Below are positions 43,976 through 61,203 of a stretch of 64,000 nt of DNA, one piece after another (position 1 is the stretch's first letter; each line of letters begins with the position of its first letter). The notes under the pieces are model-generated. The model was not told the DNA's origin. It saw only the letters and a list, made by a program, of their open reading frames with translations, and made no database searches. This stretch comes from Variovorax fucosicus (GTDB lineage: Bacteria > Pseudomonadota > Gammaproteobacteria > Burkholderiales > Burkholderiaceae_C), in NCBI RefSeq assembly GCF_030316825.1, contig NZ_JASZYU010000001.1:2480001-2544000 (forward strand), given 5' to 3'. The position numbers and the translations under genes are program-made.

Positions 43976-44227
43976 AGAAGTAGTAAGTAATTTGCCCCGT
44001 CGGTCAAACGGTGGGGCGATGTGGTGGGTCGTGGCGTCTTCGGTCGCCGCGAGCCATCCAAGACCGCTGGTGTGCAGGGCAGCCTGTACTTAATCGCACT
44101 GTCATCGCACAGGGCAATCAGCGCAGATGGCGATCCCGCTGCAAAGGATTTGTTTCCTGAACGGTTGGTCGCTGCATGTAGCGCGTCCCGAGGCTCTGGC
44201 CGGAGGGCGCATTAAAAGGAGTAGACC
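43976..44227 (+). promoter_or_regulatory. rplJ leader region, probable L10 autoregulatory site
   Basis: A 252-base gap between rplA and rplJ. It begins with a nine-pair hairpin at 43994-44017 (GCCCC... and GGGGC, two G-U pairs) and contains further GC-rich inverted segments. In many bacteria this position holds the L10 leader, where the L10-L12 complex represses rplJL translation. The size and place fit, but I could not identify the kink-turn by eye. A strong ribosome site AAAAGGAG precedes rplJ. Confidence 0.4.
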
Positions 44228-44767
44228 TTGAGTCTGAATCGCAGTGAGAAAGAAGCGGTCATCGGTGACGTGACCAGCCTCGCCGCAAAAGCTCAAACGC
44301 TCGTTCTGGCGGAATACCGTGGCATCACGGTTGCCGATATGACCAAACTGCGCAACGAAGCGCGCAGCAAGGGTGTGACTCTCAGCGTGTTCAAGAACAC
44401 GCTGGCACGCCGTGCTGTCGCTGGTAGCGCATTTGAAGTCCTCGGTGACCAGATGACCGGTCCGCTGATCTACGGTTTTTCCGTCGACGCCGTGGCTGCC
44501 GCGAAAGTGGTGGCCGATTTCGCGAAGACCAACGACAAGTTGGTGATTCGCGGTGGCGCTTTCGGTGGCAAGACCCTGGACGTGAACGGCGTGAAGCAAC
44601 TGGCCAGCATCCCTTCGAAGGAAGTGTTGTTGGCGCAGCTGCTGGGCTTGATGCAGTCCCCCATTTCCCGTACCGCCCGCGTTCTCGCGGCGCTGGCCGC
44701 GAAGCGTGGTGGTGGCGAAGCAGCAGCAACCGATGCACCGGCGCAAGCCGACGCGCAGCCCGCATAA
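44228..44767 (+). CDS. rplJ: 50S ribosomal protein L10
   Basis: A 179-residue L10, the base of the L7/L12 stalk. It has [40 protein letters not shown] and [11 protein letters not shown]. The start codon is TTG 44228, supported by AAAAGGAG seven bases earlier and by the family's N-terminus; the next in-frame ATG would remove 37 residues. A rare start codon in a ribosomal protein gene fits with tight translational control. Confidence 0.95.
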   Translation: MSLNRSEKEAVIGDVTSLAAKAQTLVLAEYRGITVADMTKLRNEARSKGVTLSVFKNTLARRAVAGSAFEVLGDQMTGPLIYGFSVDAVAAAKVVADFAKTNDKLVIRGGAFGGKTLDVNGVKQLASIPSKEVLLAQLLGLMQSPISRTARVLAALAAKRGGGEAAATDAPAQADAQPA

Positions 44768-44813
44768 GCCGGCTTGCGTTTGAACATTTCAACCCAATTG
44801 TTAGGAAACAAAA

Positions 44814-45185
<372 letters not shown>

Positions 45186-45201
45186 TTCAGTCGCCTTGAA
45201 G

Positions 45202-45232
45202 GGCTGGAGGTGCCTGAAAAGGCCCTCCAGCC
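45202..45232 (+). terminator. Hairpin between rplL and rpoB, probable partial terminator
   Basis: GGCTGGAGG (45202-45210) is complementary to CCTCCAGCC (45224-45232), followed by only TTTGCC. Its location, 17 bases after the rplL stop, matches the rplL-rpoB attenuator of enteric bacteria, where part of the transcription stops. The rest of the 295-base gap to rpoB shows no gene. Confidence 0.6.
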
Positions 45233-45480
45233 TTTGCCGCTTTCAGAGCGTGCCCCTCACCGATGCCTGCGGCACCGGTGAAGTGTTCGGAGAAACACCG
45301 GAAAGACGATTCTTCGAGTCTTTTTTCCAGTGTTTTCTGACCCCGACTGCAGAAGACCCCTTGGTTCGGGTGATGTGCAATGCATCACCGTCCGCCAACG
45401 GCTGGTAGTGGCCAGCCGCCAAGGAGTGGTGCGTATGCATCCGACCCAAGTCGCTGAAGATCTCAAGCTCCGGAGCTCTC

Positions 45481-49593
<4,113 letters not shown>

Positions 49594-49613
49594 GCAGACA
49601 AGGAAAGAGTCAC

Positions 49614-53855
<4,242 letters not shown>

Positions 53856-53885
53856 CCCGCAGCGCAGCCCGGCCATGACCGGCCC

Positions 53886-53926
53886 GAAACGCCCCCTTTC
53901 CGCCTGCGGATCGGGGGCGTTTTTTT
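53886..53926 (+). terminator. Intrinsic terminator of rpoBC
   Basis: ACGCCCCC (53889-53896) pairs with GGGGGCGT (53913-53920), extended by A-T pairs at the base, and is followed by a run of T (53920-53926). It lies 31 bases after the rpoC stop. This is the clearest intrinsic terminator in the window. Confidence 0.9.
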
Positions 53927-53944
53927 GCCTGCGCACCACCTCCC

Positions 53945-54547
53945 ATGCATCTTCTGCCCGATAACTGGCCACTCTGGGTCGGCGCCGCACTGGTGCTGTT
54001 CTGGTTCGTCGGCGCGCACAACCGGCTGATGCGGCTGCGCTCCGTTGCCTTGCAGGCCTACGCAACGCTCGATGCCGCGCTGTTGCGCCAGCTCGACTTT
54101 GTCCAGGGCCAGGCGGCGCAGGCCGAACCGGTGGCCGACGGCGCCGGCGATGCGTCCGCCGCGGCATCGCTGCGTGCGGCCACCGGTCAGCTCACCACCA
54201 TGCTGGCCGCGACCCGGCTGCACCCGCTCGACCCGCAGGCGGTGGCGGCGCTCGGAACGGCGCTGCGCGTGCTGCTGGCGGCCTGGCAGCGGCTGCATCC
54301 CGAAGCCGGCCTGAGCTTCGATGCCGACGGCACCCTGTCACGTCCGGCGCCGCTCGGCGGGCGGCGCGAGGCCGCTTCGCACCCTTCGGCCGAGCCCATC
54401 GTCTGGCCCGAGCCTTCGGCGGCGGCCGAGATCGCGCGCGGCCAGTTCAATCTGGCGGTGGCTCAGTACAACACCGCGGTCGGCCAGTTTCCGGCACTGC
54501 TGGTGGCCTGGGCGTTCCGTCTGCGCCGCGCCGCGCCCTTGCTCTGA
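53945..54547 (+). CDS. LemA-like membrane protein
   Basis: A 200-residue protein. It has an N-terminal membrane segment (LWVGAALVLFWFVGA), then HNRLMRLRSVALQAYATLDAALLRQ, which corresponds to the LemA block where Asn-Leu-Arg leads into a long helical bundle. Near the end FNLAVAQYNTAVGQFPALLVAWAF corresponds to YNxAVxxYNxxxxxFP of LemA. The middle (about 120-155) is Pro-rich and divergent. It starts 19 bases after the rpoC terminator and precedes rsmB. Function unknown. Confidence 0.7.
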   Translation: MHLLPDNWPLWVGAALVLFWFVGAHNRLMRLRSVALQAYATLDAALLRQLDFVQGQAAQAEPVADGAGDASAAASLRAATGQLTTMLAATRLHPLDPQAVAALGTALRVLLAAWQRLHPEAGLSFDADGTLSRPAPLGGRREAASHPSAEPIVWPEPSAAAEIARGQFNLAVAQYNTAVGQFPALLVAWAFRLRRAAPLL

Positions 54548-54569
54548 AGCCGTTGTTACCATTCACCGC

Positions 54570-55931
54570 TTGTCAGACCTTCCCGCACCTTCCTCCTCAT
54601 CGCCGCAACTGCAGCCACCGTTGTGGCGCCAGTTGCAGCTGACCGCCAACGCGTTGGCTTCCATCCGTGCCGGCACCTCGGGCAGCGCCGCCTTCGAGGC
54701 GGTCGAGCCCGGGCTGCGCCCCGGCGTGCAGGCGCTCGGCTTCCAGGCGCTGCGTTGGCTCGGCCGCGCCGAAGCGCTGCGGCGCCAGCTTGCCAAGCGC
54801 ACGCCACCGCCGGCTGCCGACGCGCTGCTGTGCACCGCGCTCGCGCTCGGCTGGGACGCGACCCACTCGCCGTACGAGCCGTTCACGCTGGTCGATCAGG
54901 CCGTCGAAGCCGCCAAGCGCGATCCCGCCACCCGGGCCCAGGCCAGCTTCATCAACGCTTGCCTGCGGCGCTTTCTGCGCGAGCGCGACGCGCTGGTCGA
55001 GCTCACCGACCGCGAGCCGGTGGCCCAGTGGAATCACCCGCGCTGGTGGATCGAGCGCCTGAAGCGCGACCACCCGCGCGACTGGCAACGCGTGCTGGCG
55101 GCTGACAACCAGCAACCGCCGCTGACGCTGCGGGTCAATGCGCGAAAAACGGCCGTGGCGCCCTACCTGCGGGCGCTGGAGGCCGTGAATCTCGCAGCCA
55201 CGCCGGTCGGTGTCAGCGGCCTGCAGCTGGTACGGGCGCGCCCGGTGCAGCAATTGCCCGGCTTTGCCGAAGGCGAGTTCTCGGTGCAGGACAGCGCAGC
55301 GCAACTGGCGGCGCCACTGCTGCTCGACGGCCTGTCGAGCGGCGCCGGGCCGCTGCGCGTGCTCGACGCCTGCGCCGCGCCCGGCGGCAAGACGGCCCAC
55401 CTGGTCGAGCATGCCGGTACGCGGCCGATCGAGGTCACCGCCCTCGAGATCGACGCTGCGCGCAGCCGCCGCATCGGCGAGACCCTGGCCCGCCTCGGCC
55501 TGCAGGCGCAGGTGCTGGTTGCCGACGCCGTCCGGCCCGAGAGCTGGTGGGACGGCCGCCCCTTCGACGCCATCCTGCTCGACGCGCCGTGCACCGCCTC
55601 GGGCATCGTGCGCCGGCATCCCGACGTGCGCTGGCTGCGCCGCGAAAGCGACATCGAGCAACTGGCCGTGCAGCAGGCCATGCTGCTGGCGGCGCTCTGG
55701 CCGCTGGTGCGGCCCGGCGGACGCCTGCTGTACTGCACCTGCTCGGTGTTCAGGCAAGAGGGCTCGCACCAAATAGACGCGTTCCTTGCACACAACACCG
55801 AGGCCCGTTTGCGGCCTTCGCCGGGCCATTTGCTGCCCCAAAGCACGGGGAATGCGCGCGCCGTCCCGGACAATGCGTTGGGTGAACACGACGGTTTCTT
55901 TTACGCCCTGCTCGAAAAGCAAGCCCGCTGA
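54570..55931 (+). CDS. rsmB: 16S rRNA m5C967 methyltransferase
   Basis: A RsmB of about 453 residues. The N-terminal NusB-like domain covers about 20-150 (SPYEPFTLVDQAVEAAKRD). The SAM site is DACAAPGGKTAHLVE. The two catalytic cysteines are in LLDAPCTASGIVRRHPD and YCTCSVFRQEG. No ATG or GTG is available upstream of the conserved region, so TTG 54570 was chosen as start; the exact start is uncertain by some residues. The 3' end overlaps the next gene. Confidence 0.93.
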   Translation: MSDLPAPSSSSPQLQPPLWRQLQLTANALASIRAGTSGSAAFEAVEPGLRPGVQALGFQALRWLGRAEALRRQLAKRTPPPAADALLCTALALGWDATHSPYEPFTLVDQAVEAAKRDPATRAQASFINACLRRFLRERDALVELTDREPVAQWNHPRWWIERLKRDHPRDWQRVLAADNQQPPLTLRVNARKTAVAPYLRALEAVNLAATPVGVSGLQLVRARPVQQLPGFAEGEFSVQDSAAQLAAPLLLDGLSSGAGPLRVLDACAAPGGKTAHLVEHAGTRPIEVTALEIDAARSRRIGETLARLGLQAQVLVADAVRPESWWDGRPFDAILLDAPCTASGIVRRHPDVRWLRRESDIEQLAVQQAMLLAALWPLVRPGGRLLYCTCSVFRQEGSHQIDAFLAHNTEARLRPSPGHLLPQSTGNARAVPDNALGEHDGFFYALLEKQAR

Positions 55932-56547
55932 CCGGCCTGCCGGCCGCCTTGCGGCTTGGCTTGGCGCACTGCTGCTGGCCACTTGGCTGGGCTGGTTCCC
56001 CACCCCGGCTGCGGCGCAGGCGCCGCTCACCGAGATCACCCAGCTCCGGCTGGAGCGCAGCGGCGACAGCATCTACCTGAACGCCGCCGTGCAGTTCGAT
56101 CTGCCGGCGCTGGTCGAGGAAGTGCTCGACAAGGGCATCGCCATCTATTTCGTGGCCGACGCGGAGCTGTTCCGTGAGCGCTGGTACTGGACGGACCAGA
56201 AGATGGCCCAGGTTTCGCGCCACATGCGCCTGGCCTACCAGCCGCTCACCCGGCGTTGGCGGCTCAACGTGTCGCCGGTGCCGATCACCAATGCCGGTTT
56301 CGGCGCCACGCTGAACCAGAACTTCGAGACGCTGGCCGATGCCCTCGACGCGGTCAAACGCATCGGCCGCCTGCGCATGGGCGACGTGGCCGAGATCGGC
56401 GACGATCCGGTGCACGCAGTGCAGTTCCGTTTTCGGCTCGACACCACGCAGTTGCCTCGCCCGTTCCAGATCGGCGTGGCCGGCCAGGCCGACTGGAACA
56501 TCACGGCCGAGCGCACCGCCAAGCTGACGTTGGAGAAGTCCCGGTGA
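55873..56547 (+). CDS. Exported DUF4390 protein
   Basis: A protein of about 224 residues. A hydrophobic signal segment (WLGALLLATWLGWFPTPAAAQA) is followed by the DUF4390 domain: LRLERSGDSIYLNAAVQFDLP, FVADAELFRERWYWTDQKMAQ and LAYQPLTRRWRLNV. ATG 55873 and GTG 55882 are both possible starts, both inside the end of rsmB. The family is regularly found between rsmB and the ntrY-like kinase in Burkholderiales, and a link to envelope sensing is likely but unproven. It overlaps the kinase by four bases. Confidence 0.83.
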   Translation: MRWVNTTVSFTPCSKSKPADRPAGRLAAWLGALLLATWLGWFPTPAAAQAPLTEITQLRLERSGDSIYLNAAVQFDLPALVEEVLDKGIAIYFVADAELFRERWYWTDQKMAQVSRHMRLAYQPLTRRWRLNVSPVPITNAGFGATLNQNFETLADALDAVKRIGRLRMGDVAEIGDDPVHAVQFRFRLDTTQLPRPFQIGVAGQADWNITAERTAKLTLEKSR

Positions 56548-58889
56548 GCCCGATGCCCGGAGACGACGCGAACGACACGGCGGCCACCGCCGCCCGGCTG
56601 GGCCGCCGCACCCGGGCGGTGCGCTGGGCGCTCGGGGTCGGGGCGGCGGCGCTCACGGCCATCGGGCTGGTCATGATGTTCCTGCTGGCGCAGGCGACCA
56701 ACAACCGCGCACTCTACGAGCGCAACTACGCGCGGCTGTTCGGCATCAACGTGGTGGTTGCTGCGCTGTTGATGCTGGTGATCGGCTGGGTCGCTTTCCG
56801 CCTGGTGCGCCGGTTGCGCCAGGGCAAGTTCGGCAGCCGGCTGCTGATCAAGCTGGCCGCGATCTTCGCGCTGGTGGGCGTGGTGCCGGGCGTGCTGATC
56901 TACGTGGTGTCGTACAACTTCATGTCGCGCTCGATCGAGAGCTGGTTCGACGTCAAGGTCGAAGGGGCGCTCGACGCCGGCCTGAACCTCGGCCGCGCCA
57001 CGCTCGATTCGCTGTCTGACGATCTGGCCACCAAGGCACGCACCGCCAGTTCGCAACTGGCCGACGTGCCCGACGCGAGCGCCGGCCTGGTGCTGGAGCG
57101 CATCCGCGACCAGCTCGGCGCCAGTGACGTGGTGCTCTGGACCGGCGCCGGGCAGCTGGTGGCAGGTGCCGGCGCCTCGCGCTTCCAGATCAACCCCGAG
57201 CGGCCCACGCCCCAGCAGTTCCGCCAGGCGCGCACCGACCGCGCGGTCGCGCGCATCGAGGGCCTGGACGAGGCTTCGCCGGTGCCGGGCGCTCCGCCTC
57301 CCCCCGCTGCGGTGCACGCGCTCACGATGGTGCAGCGGCCGGGCTTCGACTTCAGCAGCGAGCCCCGCTTCCTGCAGGTCACGCGGCCGCTGCCACCTGC
57401 CGTGGTGGCCAACGCGCTCGCGGTGCAGGAGGCAAATCGCGAGTACCAGGAGCGTGCGCTGGCGCGCGAAGGTTTGCGCCGCATGTACATCGGCACGCTG
57501 ACCTTGTGCCTGTTCCTTTCGGTGTTCGGTGCAGTGCTGCTGGCCGTGCTGTTCGGCAACCAGCTCGCGCGCCCGCTGCTGGTGCTGGCCGACGGCGTGC
57601 GCCAGGTGGCCGCCGGCGACCTGCGGCCCACCGCCGTGCTGCAGGGCAAGGACGAACTCGGCGGCCTGACGCGCTCCTTCGCCGTCATGACGCAGCAGCT
57701 GGCCGACGCGCGCGGCGCGGTCGAAAAGACCATGGGCGAGCTCGATGCCGCGCGCGGCAACCTGCAGACCATCCTCGACAACCTCACCTCCGGCGTGATC
57801 GTGCTCGACGCGGCCGGCACCGTGCTGTCGACCAACCCGGGCGCCACGCGCGTGCTGCGTGCGCCGCTGGCCGCCTTCGAGGGCCAGGCACTGGCGGAGG
57901 TGCCGGGGCTGGCGGAGTTCGCGCACAACGTGCAGCAGCAGTTCGACGAATTCCAGGTCGAGCGCGCACAGCACGGCCTCGACCACTGGCAGCACGCCTT
58001 CGAACTGCACCCGACCGGCAACAGCATGGCGCAGGACGCGGTCAACATCGTCGCGCGCGGCGCCGAGCTGCCGGGTGCGGCGCGGTTGCTGGTGTTCGAC
58101 GACATCTCCGAAATCGTGTCGGCGCAGCGCGCGCAGGCCTGGGGCGAAGTGGCGCGCCGCCTGGCCCACGAGATCAAGAATCCGCTCACCCCGATCCAGC
58201 TCTCGGCCGAACGGCTCGAGATGAAGCTGGCCGGCAAGGTCGATGCACCTGAGCAGGCGATCCTGACCAAGTCGGTGAAGACCATCGTCGACCAGGTCGA
58301 TGCGATGAAGCGGCTGGTCAACGAGTTCCGTGACTATGCGCGCCTGCCCGCCGCCGACCTGAAACCGGTCGACCTCAACGCCCTGGTGGCCGATGTGCTG
58401 AACCTCTATGAAGCCGAGAATGCATCGGTGGTGGTGCGGGCCGACCTCGACGCGCGCTGCCCGCCGATTCGCGGCGACGCGCAGCAACTGAGGCAGGTGA
58501 TACACAATCTGTTGCAAAACGCCCAGGACGCGACCGAGACCGCGCGGCGCGACAACGCCGCCGCCGGCGAAGTCATCGTGCGCACCCGGCTCGGCGATTC
58601 GGGCCAGCGCGTGCGGCTCACGGTGCAGGACAGCGGCCACGGCTTCGCGGAGAACATCCTCAAGCGCGCCTTCGAGCCCTACGTCACCACCAAGACCAAG
58701 GGCACCGGCCTCGGCCTCGCAGTGGTCAAGAAAATCGCCGACGAGCACGGCGCACGCATCGAGCTTTCGAATCGCATGTTCGAGGGGGCTGTAGCGGGGG
58801 CCCAAGTCTCGCTATCATTCGCGCTGGCGGGCGACGTACCTGCCAACCCCGCAACATCCGAAGAACACACGCCCACTACCGTCGCCTGA
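56544..58889 (+). CDS. ntrY: NtrY-like membrane sensor histidine kinase
   Basis: A 781-residue kinase. Transmembrane segments are at about 30-48, 65-90 and 100-125 (N-terminal cluster) and one before the HAMP domain at about 325-345. HAMP and PAS-like modules precede the kinase core. The phosphoacceptor His542 lies in RRLAHEIKNPLTPIQLSAER. The ATP site has LLQNAQDAT, DSGHGFAENIL and KGTGLGLAVVKKI. GTG 56544 has GGAGA seven bases upstream and overlaps the previous stop. It is paired with the regulator that follows. Confidence 0.93.
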   Translation: MSPMPGDDANDTAATAARLGRRTRAVRWALGVGAAALTAIGLVMMFLLAQATNNRALYERNYARLFGINVVVAALLMLVIGWVAFRLVRRLRQGKFGSRLLIKLAAIFALVGVVPGVLIYVVSYNFMSRSIESWFDVKVEGALDAGLNLGRATLDSLSDDLATKARTASSQLADVPDASAGLVLERIRDQLGASDVVLWTGAGQLVAGAGASRFQINPERPTPQQFRQARTDRAVARIEGLDEASPVPGAPPPPAAVHALTMVQRPGFDFSSEPRFLQVTRPLPPAVVANALAVQEANREYQERALAREGLRRMYIGTLTLCLFLSVFGAVLLAVLFGNQLARPLLVLADGVRQVAAGDLRPTAVLQGKDELGGLTRSFAVMTQQLADARGAVEKTMGELDAARGNLQTILDNLTSGVIVLDAAGTVLSTNPGATRVLRAPLAAFEGQALAEVPGLAEFAHNVQQQFDEFQVERAQHGLDHWQHAFELHPTGNSMAQDAVNIVARGAELPGAARLLVFDDISEIVSAQRAQAWGEVARRLAHEIKNPLTPIQLSAERLEMKLAGKVDAPEQAILTKSVKTIVDQVDAMKRLVNEFRDYARLPAADLKPVDLNALVADVLNLYEAENASVVVRADLDARCPPIRGDAQQLRQVIHNLLQNAQDATETARRDNAAAGEVIVRTRLGDSGQRVRLTVQDSGHGFAENILKRAFEPYVTTKTKGTGLGLAVVKKIADEHGARIELSNRMFEGAVAGAQVSLSFALAGDVPANPATSEEHTPTTVA

Positions 58890-58909
58890 GCGCGTACAAC
58901 CAAGCATTC

Positions 58910-59602
58910 ATGGCAAACATTCTTGTGGTCGACGACGAGCTGGGCATTCGCGACCTGCTCTTCGAAATTCTCAACGACGAGGGCCACAACGTCGAACTCG
59001 CCGAAAACGCCGCGGAAGCGCGTGCGGCGCGGCAGCGCGCCCGGCCCGACCTGGTGTTGCTCGACATCTGGATGCCCGATACCGACGGCGTGACGCTGCT
59101 CAAGGAGTGGTCGACCGCTGGCCTCCTCAGCATGCCGGTGATCATGATGAGCGGCCACGCCACCATCGACACCGCGGTCGACGCGACGCGCATCGGCGCC
59201 TTCGCCTTTCTTGAAAAGCCCATCACGCTGCAGAAGCTTCTGAAAGCGGTGGAGCAGGGCCTGGCGCGGGAAAGCGCGCGCCGCGCTGCCGCGAGCGTAG
59301 TGCCGACAACCAGCCACTTCGCCGCTGCCGTGACCACCACCGACGCCGGCCTGATGCAGTTGCCCGCGATGCCGCCCGCCGCCGAACCCGGCCCGCGCGC
59401 GACGCAGAGCTTCGACCTCGACCGCCCGCTGCGCGACGCGCGCGATGGTTTCGAGAAGGCCTACTTCGAGTTCCACCTTGCGATGGAAAACGGCTCGATG
59501 ACCCGCGTGGCAGAGAAGACCGGCCTGGAGCGCACGCATCTTTATCGCAAGTTGAAGCAACTCGGCGTCGATCTTTCAAGAGGCCGCCGAAGCGCTGTAT
59601 AA
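58910..59602 (+). CDS. ntrX: NtrX-like response regulator without AAA+ domain
   Basis: A 230-residue regulator. The receiver has Asp8/Asp9, phosphoacceptor Asp52 (LLDIWMPDTDG), MMSGHATIDTAV and Lys in FLEKPITL. A linker (about 125-175) follows, then a Fis-type helix-turn-helix at about 190-230 (MTRVAEKTGLERTHLYRKLKQLG). The central sigma-54-interacting AAA+ ATPase of true NtrX (about 240 residues) is missing, so it cannot activate sigma-54 polymerase in the usual way. It resembles shortened regulators of the RegA/ActR layout. It ends just before tRNA-Phe, whose -10 lies inside its last codons. Confidence 0.88.
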   Translation: MANILVVDDELGIRDLLFEILNDEGHNVELAENAAEARAARQRARPDLVLLDIWMPDTDGVTLLKEWSTAGLLSMPVIMMSGHATIDTAVDATRIGAFAFLEKPITLQKLLKAVEQGLARESARRAAASVVPTTSHFAAAVTTTDAGLMQLPAMPPAAEPGPRATQSFDLDRPLRDARDGFEKAYFEFHLAMENGSMTRVAEKTGLERTHLYRKLKQLGVDLSRGRRSAV

Positions 59603-59603
59603 T
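59598..59603 (+). promoter_or_regulatory. -10 element of tRNA-Phe
   Basis: A perfect TATAAT 18 bases before the tRNA start, overlapping the last codons of the ntrX-like gene. No convincing -35 was seen at 17-18 bases (TTTCAA at best). Confidence 0.5.
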
Positions 59604-59620
59604 CGAAGGCTCCATACCAA

Positions 59621-59696
59621 GGCCCGGTAGCTCAGTTGGTAGAGCAGCGGATTGAAAATCCGCGTGTCGGTGGTTCGATTCCGCCCCAGGCCACCA
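59621..59696 (+). tRNA. pheT: tRNA-Phe (GAA), integration target
   Basis: A 76-base tRNA with anticodon GAA in the loop TTGAAAA. The 5' acceptor strand is GGCCCGG and the 3' strand CCAGGCC, so position 5 (C) faces position 68 (A), a mismatch. The T-stem GGTGG/CCGCC includes one U-G pair. CCA is encoded at 59694-59696. A tyrosine recombinase starts 172 bases downstream in the same direction, which marks this tRNA as the attachment site of the element. The mismatch is consistent with a 3' end delivered by the element. Confidence 0.95.
59660..59696 (+). other. Candidate attachment site (attL) in the 3' part of tRNA-Phe
   Basis: Tyrosine recombinases of this type usually cross over in the T-arm or anticodon arm and replace the 3' part of the tRNA with an identical copy. 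The integrase directly downstream and the acceptor mismatch support this position. The matching attR repeat should lie outside the window. Exact borders are not determinable here. Confidence 0.4.
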
Positions 59697-59821
59697 TCTT
59701 TCTTTCTCAAGCGGTTCCGCTGAAGCTCAAGGTCCTTGCAAATCAAGGACTTAGCCTGAAAAGGCGGCTCAGACGGTGTCGCCAAATCCCACCAAGTCCC
59801 GCATTTGCGTGTACCCACGCC

Positions 59822-59865
59822 GGTACCCCAGACTGTGTTTCATCAACAGTCTTTTTCTGGGTACC
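59822..59865 (+). terminator. Nested inverted repeat with U-run just before int
   Basis: AGACTGT (59830-59836) pairs with ACAGTCT (59846-59852), followed by TTTT, which is an intrinsic-terminator shape. An outer repeat GGTACCC (59822-59828) and GGGTACC (59859-59865) flanks it. The int ATG is at 59869, so no ribosome site is exposed. It may stop transcription from the tRNA or chromosome side from entering int, or serve as a recombinase arm or operator site. Confidence 0.5.
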
Positions 59866-59868
59866 AAA

Positions 59869-61203
59869 ATGGGACGTCTCAACGACCTGAAGATCAAGTC
59901 CGCGAAGCCGCGCGACAAGGAATACTTGCTGGCTGACGGGGAGGGCCTCTACCTTCGCGTGCGGCCCACCGGCAAGGCATGGGCCTTTCGATATCGGAGC
60001 GGTACAGAGGAGGTGAAGCTCAGCCTCGGCGCCTACCCCGCGGTGCCGCTGGCCGAAGCACGTACCAAGGCGCGGATTGAAGCCGGCAAGCTTGCCGCCG
60101 GGATCGACGTGCGCCTGGCCCGGCGTGAGCAGGACGAGAAGCGCCGCGTCCAGCGCCTCAACACTTTCGAGCTGCTGGCGCGAGCCTGGCATGCACAGGC
60201 GCAAAAGGACCGTCAGTGGTCGTCCGGCTACGCGCAAAAGGTTCTGCGCCACCTCGAAGTCCACGTCTTCCCCTGGCTGGGGGGCTTGCCCATGCCCTCC
60301 ATCCTTCCGACGGAGGCGGTTCGCTGCCTGCACCGGATCAAGGACCGCGGGACGCTCGAAACGGCACTGCGGGTGCGCGAAGCCATGATCCATGTGTTTC
60401 AGTACGCGGTGGACGTTGGCGCGCTTGAGCCGGCGGCGAACTTCATGAACAGCCGCACAGGGGGCCTGCCGCCGCCGCGCTCTCGGCACTATGCGGCCAT
60501 CACGGATGCCGGCCAACTCGCGCAGCTTCTGCGTGACATCCAAGCCTACAACGGCAATATTCTCACGCGCATGGCGCTGCGGCTGATGCCCATGCTGTTC
60601 CAACGCCCTGGCCAGTTGCGCCTGTCGCACTGGGAGGACTTCGACCTGGATGCGGCCATGTGGCGTTGCCCGCCCGAGAAGATGAAGCTGCGAGAGTGGC
60701 AAAAGCGTGACGCGCGCACGCCGGCGCACCTGGTGCCGTTGCCGAAGCAAGCCGTGGCCATCCTTCGCGACATCCTGCCGCTGACGGGTCCAGAGGGGCC
60801 TGTGTTCCGCAGCATCTCGCGCCGTTCCGAAGCGAGCCGCTACATGAGCGACAACACCGTCAACGCGGCGCTGCGCACCATGGGCTACGACACCAAGGAG
60901 GACATCACGGGGCATGGCTTCCGGGCGACTGCCCGGACACTGATCCGTGAACTGCTCGGCTGGGATCGCGAGGTCATCGAGCGCCACCTGGCGCATGTGT
61001 CCGACGAGGAACTCGGGGGTAGCTATGACCGCGCCGTCTTTCTTGAGCAGCGTCGGGAAATGGCGCAGGCTTGGGCTGATCTGCTGGACGACCTGGAGGC
61101 TGGGCGCGAGGTCATGCCCATGCCGCGAGAAGTCCGCGCTGGTGCTACGGCTGCGCGCCAGCCCTCGGAAGCCCGTGGTCTGCAGCGGCTTGCGGTGGCG
61201 TAG
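59869..61203 (+). CDS. int: Tyrosine recombinase (P4-type integrase) of an integrative element
   Basis: A 444-residue integrase. The N-terminal DUF4102-type arm domain begins LNDLKIKSAKPRDKEYLLADGEG. The core-binding domain is at about 95-200. Catalytic residues are Arg246 (FQRPGQLR), His349 and Arg352 (HGFRATARTL), His376 (RHLAHVS) and the nucleophile Tyr386 (GGSYDRAVFLEQRREM). ATG 59869 fits the family start; the frame is open further upstream but without a family match. It would insert and excise the element at tRNA-Phe. It overlaps the convergent alpA-like gene by 59 bases at its 3' end. Confidence 0.96.
   Translation: MGRLNDLKIKSAKPRDKEYLLADGEGLYLRVRPTGKAWAFRYRSGTEEVKLSLGAYPAVPLAEARTKARIEAGKLAAGIDVRLARREQDEKRRVQRLNTFELLARAWHAQAQKDRQWSSGYAQKVLRHLEVHVFPWLGGLPMPSILPTEAVRCLHRIKDRGTLETALRVREAMIHVFQYAVDVGALEPAANFMNSRTGGLPPPRSRHYAAITDAGQLAQLLRDIQAYNGNILTRMALRLMPMLFQRPGQLRLSHWEDFDLDAAMWRCPPEKMKLREWQKRDARTPAHLVPLPKQAVAILRDILPLTGPEGPVFRSISRRSEASRYMSDNTVNAALRTMGYDTKEDITGHGFRATARTLIRELLGWDREVIERHLAHVSDEELGGSYDRAVFLEQRREMAQAWADLLDDLEAGREVMPMPREVRAGATAARQPSEARGLQRLAVA

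Noticed and set aside
45196..45408. Small open frame between rplL and rpoB
   Set aside because: It overlaps the rplL-rpoB hairpin and has no conserved features; it is a leader region.
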